Shown piece by piece: positions 62,886-64,000 of a stretch of DNA of 64,000 nucleotides; position 1 is the stretch's first letter, and each line of letters begins with the position of its first letter. Both the position numbers and the translations under genes were made by a program. The DNA lies in assembly GCA_014871385.1 (NCBI GenBank), contig CM026431.1, positions 16,651,657 through 16,715,656 on the forward strand, given 5' to 3'. The notes below the pieces were generated by a model, which was not told the origin of the DNA, searched no databases, and saw only the letters and a list, made by a program, of their open reading frames with translations. This DNA comes from Ceratodon purpureus (Eukaryota > Streptophyta > Bryopsida > Pseudoditrichales > Ditrichaceae).

Positions 62886-64000
62886 CGCGCGCAGCTGGGA
62901 CAGGCGCGCACAAAAACTATCACCTAATACAGACACCACCACGTACTCTGCTGGAGAAGCTCCCGCAAGCGAAAGAAGAGCAGAGCAGAAGCAGAGTAGA
63001 GGAGATGCGGGGAAAGCAGACAGAAGAGGAGCGAGTGTGAGGCGAGAGAGAGAAAAGTGGGGGGTGGGTCAGAATAATTGCGAGATGAGTGCGGCAATCA
63101 TGGAGGAGGTCCGCTGGAACGCGGGACTGCAGCAACTGGGGTCCGCATCACGCAGCCACTGGCGGTGGAGAGGCACAGCGCAGCACACTCTCACGCACTC
63201 ACTCAATCACTCCCTCGGGCCTCGACCCTCCCCAAGTGGGTAGTGGGTGGGCAGTGCAGGGCAGTGCAGTGCGGTGCGCGACGAACGGATCAACGCGGAC
63301 TTCCTCTCCCCCAAACCCCTCCGCTGCCGCTCCTCCACCGCCGTCGCCCCCTTCCTGCCTCCCTTGACCCGGCCTCGCTCTCTGCCCCGCCCCGCCTATT
63401 CCGCTTGGGGTCTCGCCGTTCTTTCCTTGGCACCCCCTTCGTGTTTCCGTGAGGCTGTCTCCGTCTTTTTCTTTCCATCTTGGACTCGCACTTCGTCGTG
63501 GTTCACATGGATTATTCTTACTATCTGACACATTATCTGATGTTAGTCGGGTGGTCTGGGGATGTTCACGTCCCACCCAATTGGTGACAACATGTAACGC
63601 ACGGGGGTGATCGAGTGAGTATTTCCAAATTGCAGTTCGGTTTTTACATGTCTGGGAATGAAAAAATTTCGGGGGCACAGTGAACACAAACCATTGGTAC
63701 CACTTGGAACAACGGCAGCCATCTTGAGTTGTTTCTAATCCGTGCAGACTTACACTAGAGCCTGGATTTACTTTCTCTTTCGAAGCATCGAAGCACTCGT
63801 ACGTGAAGGTTTGACTACATTCAAGCGTAAAGTGGTTGGAGTCTAGGCAGCTGAGAAAACATTATCTTGCCATGGGCTGTTGTGTCATTCCGGCTTCACT
63901 GACTTTGATCTTAACCGACTGACTAGGATGAACGATGAGGCCAGCAGCCAGGAGAGAATGGTGCAGCCCCACAGAACGTAGAGCATAATGACAGTGGATT
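62886..64000. other. Upstream region of the ARF-GAP gene
   Basis: A GC-rich, CT-rich stretch to about 63.5 kb probably holds the ARF-GAP promoter and 5' UTR. The overlapping frames here are low-complexity and on both strands, and no second gene is supported. Confidence 0.45.

Noticed and set aside
1-64000. CRISPR array, operon or prokaryotic gene cluster
   Set aside because: Abundant spliceosomal introns and plant organelle-targeted proteins show nuclear plant DNA. The tandem repeats lack CRISPR spacing.

Overview
The window reads as nuclear DNA of a land plant. It has GT-AG introns of about 70-550 bp, a chloroplast-targeted Mg-chelatase subunit, a mitochondrial-type aconitase, plant-type RING and F-box proteins, and an En/Spm (CACTA)-type transposon. 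Short introns, a single-exon F-box/kelch-like gene and a mixed genic/AT-rich landscape suggest a bryophyte, perhaps a moss. That placement is an inference and is not proven by any marker here.

Layout. (1) 1-2.5 kb: no gene seen. (2) 2.5-10.5 kb, + strand: a gene of about 26 exons for a HEATR6-like HEAT-repeat protein (DUF4042 type). (3) 11.65-11.91 kb: a 258-bp inverted-repeat element flanked by AAAT. (4) 13.1-27.4 kb: a large decayed transposon block. It holds a minus-strand En/Spm accessory-protein relic (13.1-16.0 kb), a diverging plus-strand two-exon open gene that looks like a strongly diverged TNP2 transposase (16.6-17.8 kb), a decayed canonical TNP2 gene with DUF4218 and DUF4216 parts (18.2-23.1 kb), unassigned minus-strand ORFs (24.9-25.6 kb), and a two-exon coiled-coil gene with four in-frame stops (26.0-27.3 kb). 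(5) 28-33 kb: AT-rich repeat DNA with a TTAA-flanked inverted-repeat element, a 61-A run and a primer-binding-site-like motif, then a microsatellite-rich 5' region. (6) 33.5-35.6 kb, + strand: a single-exon RING-finger protein with eight copies of a short leucine motif. (7) 37.8-40.2 kb, - strand: an intronless ChlD (Mg-chelatase D). (8) 40.2-47.1 kb: AT-rich intergenic DNA holding a second TTAA-flanked element and minisatellites. (9) 47.1-53.4 kb, + strand: a 19-exon aconitase. (10) 54.8-55.5 kb: possible retrotransposon fragments. (11) 55.6-56.7 kb, + strand: an F-box protein. (12) 59.1-62.9 kb, - strand: a 7-exon ARF-GAP of the AGD8/9/10 (ArfGAP2/3) type. The last 1.1 kb is its upstream region.

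The cellular genes are unrelated: chlorophyll synthesis, the TCA/glyoxylate cycle, vesicle traffic and ubiquitin ligation. They do not form a cluster. The unusual material is the composite En/Spm block, the pair of TTAA elements, the repeated motif in the RING protein and the intronless ChlD. Exon limits were read by eye from splice consensus, reading phase and family similarity. Where phases are stated to close (aconitase, ARF-GAP, the two-exon genes) I checked the arithmetic.
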